DNA from: DASPTB01 sp035623615
GTDB taxonomy: Bacteria > Actinomycetota > UBA4738
Direction: 5' to 3'
DNA: 5,900 nucleotides
Assembly (NCBI GenBank): GCA_035623615.1
Contig: DASPTB010000277.1
Coordinates: forward strand, 1-5,900
This document shows, piece by piece, positions 1 through 5,765 of the stretch (positions are counted from its first letter, which is position 1; each line of letters begins with the position of its first letter). Below the pieces are notes generated by a model that saw only the letters and a program-made list of their open reading frames with translations, was not told the DNA's origin and ran no database searches. Made by a program: the position numbers and the translations under genes.

Positions 1-2
1 GG

Positions 3-1268
3 AAGACGGTCAACGAAGGGGATTGGCTCACGATCGATGGGACCGATGGGACGGTCTATCTCGAAGAGCTGGAGCTCGAGGAACCGCCCCTCGCCAAGGC
101 GATCAAAGGCGACGAGGAGGCGCGGCAAGAGAAGATCTGGAAGGCGTTCGAGGCGTTCATGCAGCGCGCCGACGAGATGCGCCGGCTCGGCGTGCGGGCG
201 AACGCGGACACGCCCGATCAGGCGGCCAACGCCCGCTCGCGGGGGGCGCAGGGGATCGGCCTGTGCCGGACCGAGCACATGTTCCTCGGCGAGGAGCGTG
301 TGGCGGCGGTCCGGCAGATGATCTTCGCCGACACCACGGATGAGGAGCGGCAGGCGTACGCGGCGCTGGAACCTCTGCAGCGCGGCGACTTCGTCGGCAT
401 CTTCGAAGCGATGGACGGGCTGCCGGTGACCGTACGCCTGCTCGACCCGCCGCTGCACGAGTTCCTGCCGAACCAGGTCGACCTCGCGGTCGCCGTGGCG
501 CGAGCCGAGGAGCGCGGGGACGGCGAGGTGATCGTCCGCGACGAGAAGTGGCCGCTCGAGGAGGCCCAGCGGACGCTGCGCAAGGTGGAAGAGCTCCATG
601 AGGACAACCCGATGCTCGGCCTGCGCGGCGTGCGGCTCGGGATCGTCAAGCCGGGCCTGTACGCGATGCAGGTCCGCGCGATCGTCGAGGCGGCGTGCGA
701 CCGGAAGGAGGCCGGCGGCGACCCGGTCGTCGAGATCATGATTCCCCTCACCGCGACGCGCGAGGAGATGCGGCAGATGCGCGAGGAGCTCGAGCCGGCC
801 GCGCACGAGGTACTTCAGCGCCGCGGTGTGGACTTGACCGTGCACTGGGGAACGATGATCGAGCTGCCGCGCGCCGCGCTCGTCGCTGGGGAGATCGCCG
901 AGGTCGCCGAGTTCTTCTCGTTCGGCACGAACGACCTGACCCAGACGGCGTTCGGGTTCAGCCGCGACGACATCGGCAAGTTCCTCGGCATGTACGAGGA
1001 ACGGAAGCTGTTGCCCGCCAACCCGTTCGTGACAATCGATCGTCCGGGGACGGGGCGACTGATGCGCATCGCCGTCGAGGAGGGGCGCGCCGCGAACCCG
1101 TCGCTGCACCTCGGGATCTGCGGCGAGCACGGCGGCGATCCCGACTCGGTCGTGTTCTGCCACGAGATCGGGCTCGACTACGTGTCGTGCTCGCCGTTCC
1201 GCGTGGAGACGGCTCGGTTGGCGGCGGGACAGGCGGCGCTCGGATCCTCCGAGTCTGCGTCCAAGTAG
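3..1268 (+). CDS. ppdK: Pyruvate, phosphate dikinase, C-terminal part (5' end outside window)
   Basis: This enzyme interconverts pyruvate + ATP + Pi and PEP + AMP + PPi in the cytoplasm, linking glycolysis and gluconeogenesis. The frame is open from base 3, so 421 residues are visible, about half of the usual 870-900. Fragment residues 1-25 (GDWLTIDGTDGTVY) are the tail of the phosphohistidine swivelling domain. The rest is the PEP/pyruvate-binding TIM barrel. The expected catalytic residues are all present: R89 in LCRTEH, R145 in RLLDPPLHEFLP, E287 in GTMIELPRAAL, N310 and D311 in FGTNDLTQ, and the general acid/base C373 in GICGEHGG. The end, LDYVSCSPFRVETARLAAGQ, matches the family C-terminus, so the gene is intact at this side. 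The stretch between HEFLP and NPMLG is about 13 residues longer than in the maize enzyme as I remember it. The TAG stop is followed by a structured gap. Confidence 0.96.
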   Translation, partial: KTVNEGDWLTIDGTDGTVYLEELELEEPPLAKAIKGDEEARQEKIWKAFEAFMQRADEMRRLGVRANADTPDQAANARSRGAQGIGLCRTEHMFLGEERVAAVRQMIFADTTDEERQAYAALEPLQRGDFVGIFEAMDGLPVTVRLLDPPLHEFLPNQVDLAVAVARAEERGDGEVIVRDEKWPLEEAQRTLRKVEELHEDNPMLGLRGVRLGIVKPGLYAMQVRAIVEAACDRKEAGGDPVVEIMIPLTATREEMRQMREELEPAAHEVLQRRGVDLTVHWGTMIELPRAALVAGEIAEVAEFFSFGTNDLTQTAFGFSRDDIGKFLGMYEERKLLPANPFVTIDRPGTGRLMRIAVEEGRAANPSLHLGICGEHGGDPDSVVFCHEIGLDYVSCSPFRVETARLAAGQAALGSSESASK

Positions 1269-1348
1269 CGCGGCAGAATCACCCGAGCGCGGTGGCCGGC
1301 TCGCCTAACCGGCCGATGCGCGGCCCGTCCCCGCCGGGGTAGTGTGTG

Positions 1349-1384
1349 CGGCGAACGTCCGCCCCGAGCGGGCGTTCCTCGCCG
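1349..1384 (+). terminator. Strong stem-loop; candidate ppdK terminator or 5' leader hairpin
   Basis: GAACGTCCGC (1353-1362) pairs with GCGGGCGTTC (1368-1377) over 10 bp with one T-G wobble, leaving a 5-base loop CCCGA. Alternatively the stem lengthens at its foot: CGGCG (1349-1353) pairs with CGCCG (1380-1384), leaving a 3-base bulge. It lies about 80 bases after the ppdK stop and is followed by a pyrimidine tract TTCTTCCTCTC (1387-1397) rather than a clean T run. Such stems are compatible with GC-rich intrinsic terminators, but it could equally be the 5' hairpin of the next transcript. Confidence 0.4.
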
Positions 1385-1403
1385 AGTTCTTCCTCTCGGT
1401 CGA

Positions 1404-1482
1404 CCTTCCCGTTCCTTCCCGCCTCCCTTCCCGAGGCCTTCCTGAGGACCTTCCCAAGGCCTTCCTGCGGTCCTTCCCGAGG
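1404..1482 (+). repeat. Tandem CCTTCC direct-repeat array, ~11.5-base period
   Basis: CCTTCC begins at 1404, 1414, 1426, 1437, 1449, 1460 and 1472, giving spacings of 10, 12, 11, 12, 11 and 12. The right part is a clean 23-base tandem repeat: copy 1 at 1426-1448, copy 2 at 1449-1471 (20 of 23 identical) and a partial third copy at 1472-1482. Each copy is two half-units, CCTTCCCGAGG-like then CCTTCCTGAGGA-like. Most half-units can snap back, with CCTT pairing to GAGG or AAGG across a 3-base loop. The array is purely upstream DNA and ends inside the ribosome-binding site of the next gene. It may be a protein-binding array (spacing near one helical turn), an RNA regulatory element, or a passive slippage product. 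Confidence 0.85.
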
Positions 1483-1485
1483 AGG
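1479..1485 (+). promoter_or_regulatory. Shine-Dalgarno sequence formed by the last repeat unit
   Basis: GAGGAGG sits 8 bases before the ATG at 1494 and fixes that start over the out-of-frame ATG at 1489. Its first four bases are the GAGG that closes the last repeat unit, so the repeat array and the ribosome-binding site overlap. The GGAGG core can also pair with an upstream segment at 1399-1408. Confidence 0.8.
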
Positions 1486-1493
1486 TCGATGGG

Positions 1494-2873
1494 ATGCGCG
1501 AACGGTGCAGTCCTCGGAGCGCGCGAGTCGTGGCGGCGGCAGTGACGGCCGTCGCGGTTGCCGCCGGGGTGGTGATGCTCCGGGGGGTCTCCGCCGCTCA
1601 GGTGGGCCGGCGGGCGCCAGTTGCCATGCCGGGGCACGTGCAGCTGTTCTACACGGCGCCGGTTCTCGTCCGCGCGGGCGAACGGGTGCTGGTTCCCATC
1701 GACGCGATCTGCGCGAGCGTCAAGGGCGTGCCCTGTCGCGCGCGGGTCACGATGCGGGCCGCCGCCGGCCTCGGAGCACTTCACGAGGCGTCGGCCTCGG
1801 CATCCCCAGGGCTGCGCTTCGACCTGTCGGCCGTCGCGGCGCGAGCGCTGGCCGGCGGCGGCACCTCAGGCTCCATCCGCTTCTCGATCGAAGCCGTCGC
1901 GGGAGGAGCGCGGGCGGCGCTGCCGGCGGAAGCGGGGTCGTCGCTCCGGTTCTACGTGGCGAAGTCGATCCCCCCGGTGCGGGTGCCGTCGATCCCGTTC
2001 GGGCGGGTACGCCGTGGGCGGACGGTTCTTTCGCTTCCCTGGGGAACCGGGGCGATGCGCGCGGGGATCGCGCTCGGCGGTGACGGCGTTCCCACTGGGC
2101 CATCCTCGTTCGACGTGGACCGGTGGGGCCGCGTCCTCCTCCTCGACACCGAGCAGTCGCGCCTCGAGACGTTCGCGGATGGAGAGTTGGTGCGAGCGAC
2201 AACGCTGCCGCTCGTGCCCCGGTCAGACGTGGCGGCTTCGCGCGACGGGGGCGCGGCCGTCCTCGTTCCCGGGGTGGGCGGCCGCGTCGACGTTCGCAGA
2301 GTCGTCGCGGATGGGTCGTCCGGCACTGCCACCGACGTCCCCATGCCGACAGCGTTTGGAATCGCCGGTGCCATCCGCATGGTCGGCGAGGACGCGTTCG
2401 TTCATCTGTTTCCGCTCGACGCGTGGATGCCGGTCGCCGGGTCTTCGTCGGCCGGCGCTGCGACCGGGCTCACTGTCGGTGAGCCGCTGACGGGCGGGCG
2501 CCAGCTCGTGAGCGTCGTCCGCGGCCGACGGGTCCGGCTCGGAACGGTCGCCGGGGGGCGGGTGCGCGACGCCGTCGAGCTGAGCTTCGGGCGCGAGCTC
2601 GGCGAGCTCTCGCTGGCGGCGCCCGACGGCGCGGGGGGTTACGTCGTCGTCGTGCACGTCTGGCACGGCGGGCCGCGGCCGGCCGACGCGTTCCAGGTCG
2701 TCCACGTCGCCCGTACGCGAATCGCGTCGACGTTCCTGGTGCCGAGCCATTCCTACACGGTCGACGCTCCCCAGTCGGTCTTCCGGCTTGGCCCCGGTGG
2801 ACTGCTCTACCAGCTGCGCACGCTTCCGAGCGGAGTGCAGGTCGTTCGGTACGGGATTGGAGGTGGCTCGTGA
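1494..2873 (+). CDS. Exported propeller-like protein with extra N-terminal domain (unknown function)
   Basis: This 459-residue product is not a family I can name. Residues 1-36 have an Arg-containing head and an Ala/Val-rich hydrophobic stretch (about 11-29) ending near VSAAQ, so it is a signal peptide or an uncleaved anchor. Residues about 45-155 form a separate, probably beta-rich domain (LFYTAPVLVRAGERVLVPID) with a cysteine pair C73/C81 that could form a disulfide outside the cell. From about residue 160 the sequence has blade-like beta-propeller repeats: SSFDVDRWGRVLLLDTEQS (204-222) and SVFRLGPGGLLYQL (428-441). Both segments have counterparts in the lipoprotein gene two genes downstream, suggesting paralogy. 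The start is set by a good Shine-Dalgarno. The stop overlaps the next start as GTGA. A scaffolding, sensing or sugar-binding role at the envelope is possible. Export is fairly sure; fold and function are inference. Confidence 0.88.
   Translation: MRERCSPRSARVVAAAVTAVAVAAGVVMLRGVSAAQVGRRAPVAMPGHVQLFYTAPVLVRAGERVLVPIDAICASVKGVPCRARVTMRAAAGLGALHEASASASPGLRFDLSAVAARALAGGGTSGSIRFSIEAVAGGARAALPAEAGSSLRFYVAKSIPPVRVPSIPFGRVRRGRTVLSLPWGTGAMRAGIALGGDGVPTGPSSFDVDRWGRVLLLDTEQSRLETFADGELVRATTLPLVPRSDVAASRDGGAAVLVPGVGGRVDVRRVVADGSSGTATDVPMPTAFGIAGAIRMVGEDAFVHLFPLDAWMPVAGSSSAGAATGLTVGEPLTGGRQLVSVVRGRRVRLGTVAGGRVRDAVELSFGRELGELSLAAPDGAGGYVVVVHVWHGGPRPADAFQVVHVARTRIASTFLVPSHSYTVDAPQSVFRLGPGGLLYQLRTLPSGVQVVRYGIGGGS
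2859..2864 (+). promoter_or_regulatory. Ribosome-binding site inside the end of the preceding gene
   Basis: GGAGGT lies 5 bases before the GTG at 2870 and is read as part of the Gly-rich C-terminal tail of the upstream protein. It supports the GTG start, which overlaps the upstream TGA. Confidence 0.7.
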
Positions 2874-3547
2874 AGCAACGGTTGGTGACCATCGGCGTCG
2901 TGGGCGCGGTGCTCATAGGGGTCGCGTGGATCCGGCCGGGATTCGCGTCGTGGTCCAGCGACAACTGCCACGGAAGCACGCACCTCGTCTCGGCGCTCAA
3001 GCGTGTCGACGCTCGGGACTACGCCGGTGTCGCGGTCCACGAGGGGTACGAGTGGGGCGGCGGGTGTTGGAACAACGACGATCGCGACGACACACCCGGC
3101 GCGCCAGACTCCGGAGGCGAGGGCCCGGACTGCTCGGGCCTCGTGTTCAAGACCTGGGAACTGCGGCTGACCTATGGGGCCGCGGGCTTTCGCTGGTACT
3201 CGAACCTGATGGATGTCCACGGGCCGTACGCAGCCTCGTCGTTCCGCGACGCGACACCCAAGCTGCCGTTCCGCGACCTCTCGAGCAAGACCCGCTTCGC
3301 CACGACGTACATGGACGCGTTCGCGAGCCCCACGCATATCGGCTTGATCTGGTCGAACGCCGTTCCCAGCGAAGGCGGCGACTACATCGTCGAGGCGTAC
3401 GACGATGCCGAAGGGACGCAGGTGAACGTGGAGGACTACCGGGCCGACAGCGCGTTCCGGGCCGTCCGGCGCAAGGCCTGGACGCCCGACTGCGCGCCCC
3501 GGTGTCCCTCGGGCGGGCTCGTGCCGCGAACGGTTGTTGTCGGGTGA
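2870..3547 (+). CDS. Secreted NlpC/P60-like cysteine hydrolase, divergent
   Basis: The product has 225 residues. Residues 1-27 are a Sec-type signal peptide (MKQRLVTIGVVGAVLIGVAW, cleavage probably near GFAS). The motif DCSGLVFKTW (87-96) with C88 matches the nucleophile site of NlpC/P60 peptidases, which cut peptidoglycan stem peptides. YEWGG (60-64) resembles the YxWGG motif that precedes it. HIGLIW (156-161) fits the catalytic-histidine strand, followed by DYIVEAYDD, where E175 or a nearby polar residue may complete the site. Oddities: an Asp/Gly-rich insert of about 20 residues between YEWGG and DCSGLV, no clear GDLVFF motif before the histidine, and additional cysteines C33, C66, C208 and C212 that may form disulfides. 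The GTG start overlaps the upstream TGA, and the TGA stop overlaps the next GTG, so all three genes are translationally coupled. The fold is fairly likely; the substrate is unknown and activity is unproven. Confidence 0.82.
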   Translation: MKQRLVTIGVVGAVLIGVAWIRPGFASWSSDNCHGSTHLVSALKRVDARDYAGVAVHEGYEWGGGCWNNDDRDDTPGAPDSGGEGPDCSGLVFKTWELRLTYGAAGFRWYSNLMDVHGPYAASSFRDATPKLPFRDLSSKTRFATTYMDAFASPTHIGLIWSNAVPSEGGDYIVEAYDDAEGTQVNVEDYRADSAFRAVRRKAWTPDCAPRCPSGGLVPRTVVVG

Positions 3548-4722
3548 GCTCCCGTCTTCGGCGGGGGGCGGCCGTGACCGTGGGGCTGCTGCTCGCCGCG
3601 TGCACGAGCTCGGGACCGAGCGCACCCGCGACGCCTCGGCCGGCATCCTTTCCGCCGGGTACGGGCGTCGGGTCGACGCCCGGCTCGACGCCCGTGCCCG
3701 TGCCCGTGCCCGTGCCGGTGACGGCTCGTCCCGCACTCGTCCTGACCGCCGACCTCCGGCAGCGTCCCGCCAGCTGGCGACGGGTCGCGTTCATCCCGTA
3801 CGGACCGAGACCGTTCGAGCTCGGCGCAGCCTTCCCTCCCGTTCATACGTCGCTGCCCCTCGTGCCCCGTTCGTTCACGATCGGTCCGGACGGCTCGCTC
3901 TGGATCCTCGACACCGTGAAGAGGCGCGTCGCCCATTACACGGTCGATGGACGATACCTCGGCGCGGTCGGCGGGCTGACCGTCGATCGGGTCGATCCTC
4001 GCCCGCGCGACGTAGCGTTCTGGGCGGGTCGACTGGTCGTCTTGGACGAGTTCGACCTCGCGGCTTCGTTGCGCGAAGTCCGGAACGGACGGCTGGGGCC
4101 AACCGTCGCCGTCGAGGACTCGACGGGGCAGCCCGTCGGCCTGCTCTACGTGTACCCGTCGGCGGCCGGCGGCGCCGGCCTCTCCGACGGGTACACGGCC
4201 CTGGGTCTCCTCGGCGCGGGTCCTCACGGCGTCGGCGAGGTCCTTGCAGGAGACCCGGCCGGGTTCCGGCTGGCGCCGGGGCTGCCCGTGGGCCGAGCGA
4301 CGCGGCTGGGCGTGGGCGAGTATCGGGCTCGATCGTTCCGGATGACCTCGACCACGCCCTCGGGTCGGGTCGTGCAGCCCGTGCGCCTGCGCATGCGCGT
4401 CGGCGGCAGCCATCCCCACGACATTCCGGCCATCTTCTCCGAGCATTTCGAGGCAGCCGGCGACGGCGCGGGCTTCCTCTTTGTGCAGGGCTCTCCCGCC
4501 GCGACGGCGGACGCGGTCGAATACGGCGGAGGACGCTGGTTCCTTCGCTTCCCGACCGACGGGTCGCCGCTCGTGTGGGAGCGCCTTCCCACGCCCGCGG
4601 TGCCCGACGAGTATCAGACCCGCCACCTGGCGCTCGACGACGCGGGCCATGTCTTCTTCATGGAAGCCTTTCGATCCGGCGTCGCCGTCGACGAGCGATG
4701 TGCGGCGGGCTCCCGGTGCTAG
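3544..4722 (+). CDS. Lipoprotein with Pro-rich linker and propeller-like domain (unknown function)
   Basis: The 392-residue product starts at GTG 3544, overlapping the previous stop as GTGA. The open frame continues far upstream, but this start gives a textbook lipoprotein signal: MSSRLRRGAAVTVGLLLAAC with lipobox LAAC and C20 as the lipidated cysteine. No Shine-Dalgarno is visible, so translation probably depends on re-initiation. Residues 21-62 are a low-complexity Ser/Pro/Thr linker including GSTPGSTP and five PV dipeptides, typical of a spacer holding a domain away from the membrane. From about residue 80, blade-like segments appear: SFTIGPDGSLWILDTVKRRVAHY (residues 110-132) and HLALDDAGHVFFMEAFRSGV (361-380). 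They resemble segments of the first cassette gene, as does the IPYG just before them (IPFG in the other). It probably sits on the outer face of the membrane, working with its two upstream partners. I cannot name the function. Confidence 0.88.
   Translation: MSSRLRRGAAVTVGLLLAACTSSGPSAPATPRPASFPPGTGVGSTPGSTPVPVPVPVPVTARPALVLTADLRQRPASWRRVAFIPYGPRPFELGAAFPPVHTSLPLVPRSFTIGPDGSLWILDTVKRRVAHYTVDGRYLGAVGGLTVDRVDPRPRDVAFWAGRLVVLDEFDLAASLREVRNGRLGPTVAVEDSTGQPVGLLYVYPSAAGGAGLSDGYTALGLLGAGPHGVGEVLAGDPAGFRLAPGLPVGRATRLGVGEYRARSFRMTSTTPSGRVVQPVRLRMRVGGSHPHDIPAIFSEHFEAAGDGAGFLFVQGSPAATADAVEYGGGRWFLRFPTDGSPLVWERLPTPAVPDEYQTRHLALDDAGHVFFMEAFRSGVAVDERCAAGSRC
3691..3720 (+). repeat. In-frame CCCGTG hexamer repeat encoding (Pro-Val)5
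   Basis: CCCGTG occurs four times in tandem, followed by one CCGGTG variant, encoding PVPVPVPVPV in the lipoprotein linker. Just before it, a 12-base near-duplicate encodes GSTP twice (3670-3693). The units are multiples of three, so gain or loss by slippage would change linker length without a frameshift. Confidence 0.9.
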
Positions 4723-4725
4723 CCT
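4717..4725 (+). promoter_or_regulatory. Candidate extended -10 promoter for dgt-dnaG
   Basis: TGCTAGCCT fits the extended -10 pattern TGnTAnnnT. It overlaps the TAG stop of the lipoprotein gene and ends 10 bases before the GTG of dgt, which would give a leaderless or nearly leaderless message. That would agree with the lack of a Shine-Dalgarno there. No -35 box is recognisable. It is a pattern match only. Confidence 0.35.
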
Positions 4726-4735
4726 GTGCCCGATC

Positions 4736-5746
4736 GTGACGCCAACCGGCACGCCGCGTGAGCGAACCGAGGAGATCGAGCGAGCGACGCTCTCCCCGCG
4801 GGCCGTCCTCGCTGCCGAGAGCAAGGGCCGCGAACGGCCCGAAGACCCCCATCCGCTGCGCACGGCCTTTCAGCGCGACCGCGATCGGATCGTCCACGCG
4901 AAGGCCTTCCGGCGGCTCAAGCACAAGACGCAGGTGTTCCTGTCTCCCGAGGGCGACCACTACCGGGTCCGGCTCACGCACACGCTCGAGGTCTCGCAGG
5001 TCGCTCGCACTGCGGCGCGCGCCCTCCGCCTCAACGAGGACCTGACCGAGGCGATCGCGCTCGGCCACGACCTCGGGCACACCCCGTTCGGACATCTCGG
5101 CGAGGACGCGCTCACTCCGTTCCTCGATCACCCGTTCCGCCACAATGAGCAGAGTCTTCGAATCGTCGACTACCTCGAGAACGACGGACTTGGCCTGAAC
5201 CTGTCGTGGGAAGTGCGCGACGGCATCCTCAACCATCCATGGTCGACGCCGATGCCGGCGACGCTCGAGGCACAGATCGTCCGCTTCGCGGACCGAATCG
5301 CCTACGTCAACCACGACGTCGACGACGCGCTGCGGGCCGGCGTGCTCTCTCTCGACGACCTGCCGGGCGAGGTGGTCGAGGTGCTGGGTGAGACGCACTC
5401 GGACCGCATCGACGCCCTCGTGGGCAACCTGGTCACGGAGAGCGAGGACGCCGACGAGATCCGTATGTCCGAGCCCGTGCTCGGCGCGATGACGGCCCTG
5501 CGCGAGTTCCTCTTCGAGCGGGTGTACCTTCGGGGAGAGGTCCACGACGAGCACGAGAAGGCGGTCGGCGTGGTCAGAGCGCTGTTCGCGTACTACCTTG
5601 ATCATCCGGAGCACGTGCCGACGGAATACCTGCGGGCACCCGGCGACCTTGCGACGCACGTCGCCGACTACATCGCCGGGATGACCGACCGGTACGCGCT
5701 CCGGACGTACGAGCAGCTCTTCCTTCCCCAAGGTTGGCTGATGTAG
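4736..5746 (+). CDS. dgt: Deoxyguanosinetriphosphate triphosphohydrolase-like HD-domain protein
   Basis: Dgt-family enzymes split dNTPs into deoxynucleoside and triphosphate, trimming dNTP pools in the cytoplasm. The product is 336 residues, in line with the shorter Dgt-like branch and well below the roughly 500 of E. coli Dgt. The N-terminal block PLRTAFQRDRDRIVHAKAF (40-58) and RRLKHKTQVFLSPEGDHYR (59-77) are family hallmarks. HD-domain metal ligands are visible: H82 in RLTHTLEV, H111 and D112 in GHDLGHTPFGHLGE, and D186 in FADRIAYVNHD. The GTG at 4736 is chosen because ERATLSPRA lies at the usual distance from the N-terminus; the frame is open further upstream but runs inside the lipoprotein gene. 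No Shine-Dalgarno is evident. The true in vivo substrate is not shown by the sequence, as many members act on several dNTPs. It precedes dnaG by 19 bases, a pairing common in actinobacteria. Confidence 0.96.
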   Translation: MTPTGTPRERTEEIERATLSPRAVLAAESKGRERPEDPHPLRTAFQRDRDRIVHAKAFRRLKHKTQVFLSPEGDHYRVRLTHTLEVSQVARTAARALRLNEDLTEAIALGHDLGHTPFGHLGEDALTPFLDHPFRHNEQSLRIVDYLENDGLGLNLSWEVRDGILNHPWSTPMPATLEAQIVRFADRIAYVNHDVDDALRAGVLSLDDLPGEVVEVLGETHSDRIDALVGNLVTESEDADEIRMSEPVLGAMTALREFLFERVYLRGEVHDEHEKAVGVVRALFAYYLDHPEHVPTEYLRAPGDLATHVADYIAGMTDRYALRTYEQLFLPQGWLM

Positions 5747-5752
5747 GCGCGC

Positions 5753-5758
5753 GGGAGG
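5753..5758 (+). promoter_or_regulatory. Ribosome-binding site of dnaG
   Basis: GGGAGG lies 7 bases before the GTG at 5766 and selects it over the out-of-frame GTG at 5761. Confidence 0.75.
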
Positions 5759-5765
5759 GAGTGTC

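Larger units (their letters stand above)
1269..1493 (+). other. Non-coding gap / leader region upstream of the three-gene cassette
   Basis: This 225-base stretch has no convincing gene. From left to right it holds an inverted repeat GGCCGG...CCGGCC (1294-1299 with 1309-1314, 9-base loop), a short CCCC-GCC-GGGG snapback (1329-1339), a strong stem-loop (1349-1384), a pyrimidine-rich direct-repeat array (1404-1482) and a Shine-Dalgarno sequence (1479-1485). A TANNNT hexamer, TAGTGT (1340-1345), would place a transcription start near the foot of the stem-loop, but no -35 box is recognisable, so no promoter is claimed. The gap probably contains both the ppdK terminator and the leader of the downstream cassette; the boundary between them cannot be seen. 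Confidence 0.6.

Noticed and set aside
1340..1345. TAGTGT as a -10 box for the cassette
   Set aside because: It matches TANNNT only. There is no extended TG and no -35-like hexamer at a usable distance, so it is too weak to list as a promoter.
1404..1482. CCTTCC array as a CRISPR array
   Set aside because: The units are 10-12 bases long and contiguous, with no unique spacers, and no cas genes are in the window.
1346..2083. Alternative plus-strand frames over the leader and first cassette gene
   Set aside because: They are Arg/Ser-rich shadow translations without a ribosome-binding site. The 1494 start has a strong Shine-Dalgarno and a signal sequence.
2788..3543. Upstream extension of the lipoprotein reading frame to 2788
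   Set aside because: It overlaps the whole NlpC/P60-like gene in another frame, its translation is Arg-rich, and the GTG at 3544 gives an exact lipoprotein signal peptide.
4481..4735. Upstream extension of the dgt frame into the lipoprotein gene
   Set aside because: Family members begin shortly before the conserved ATLSPRA-like segment, and the extension is low-complexity shadow sequence.
3436..4863. Long minus-strand open frame (475 codons) opposite the lipoprotein gene
   Set aside because: The translation is Arg/Gly-rich with a His-Gly run derived from the CCCGTG repeat. The plus strand has a clear lipobox and coupling to its neighbours.
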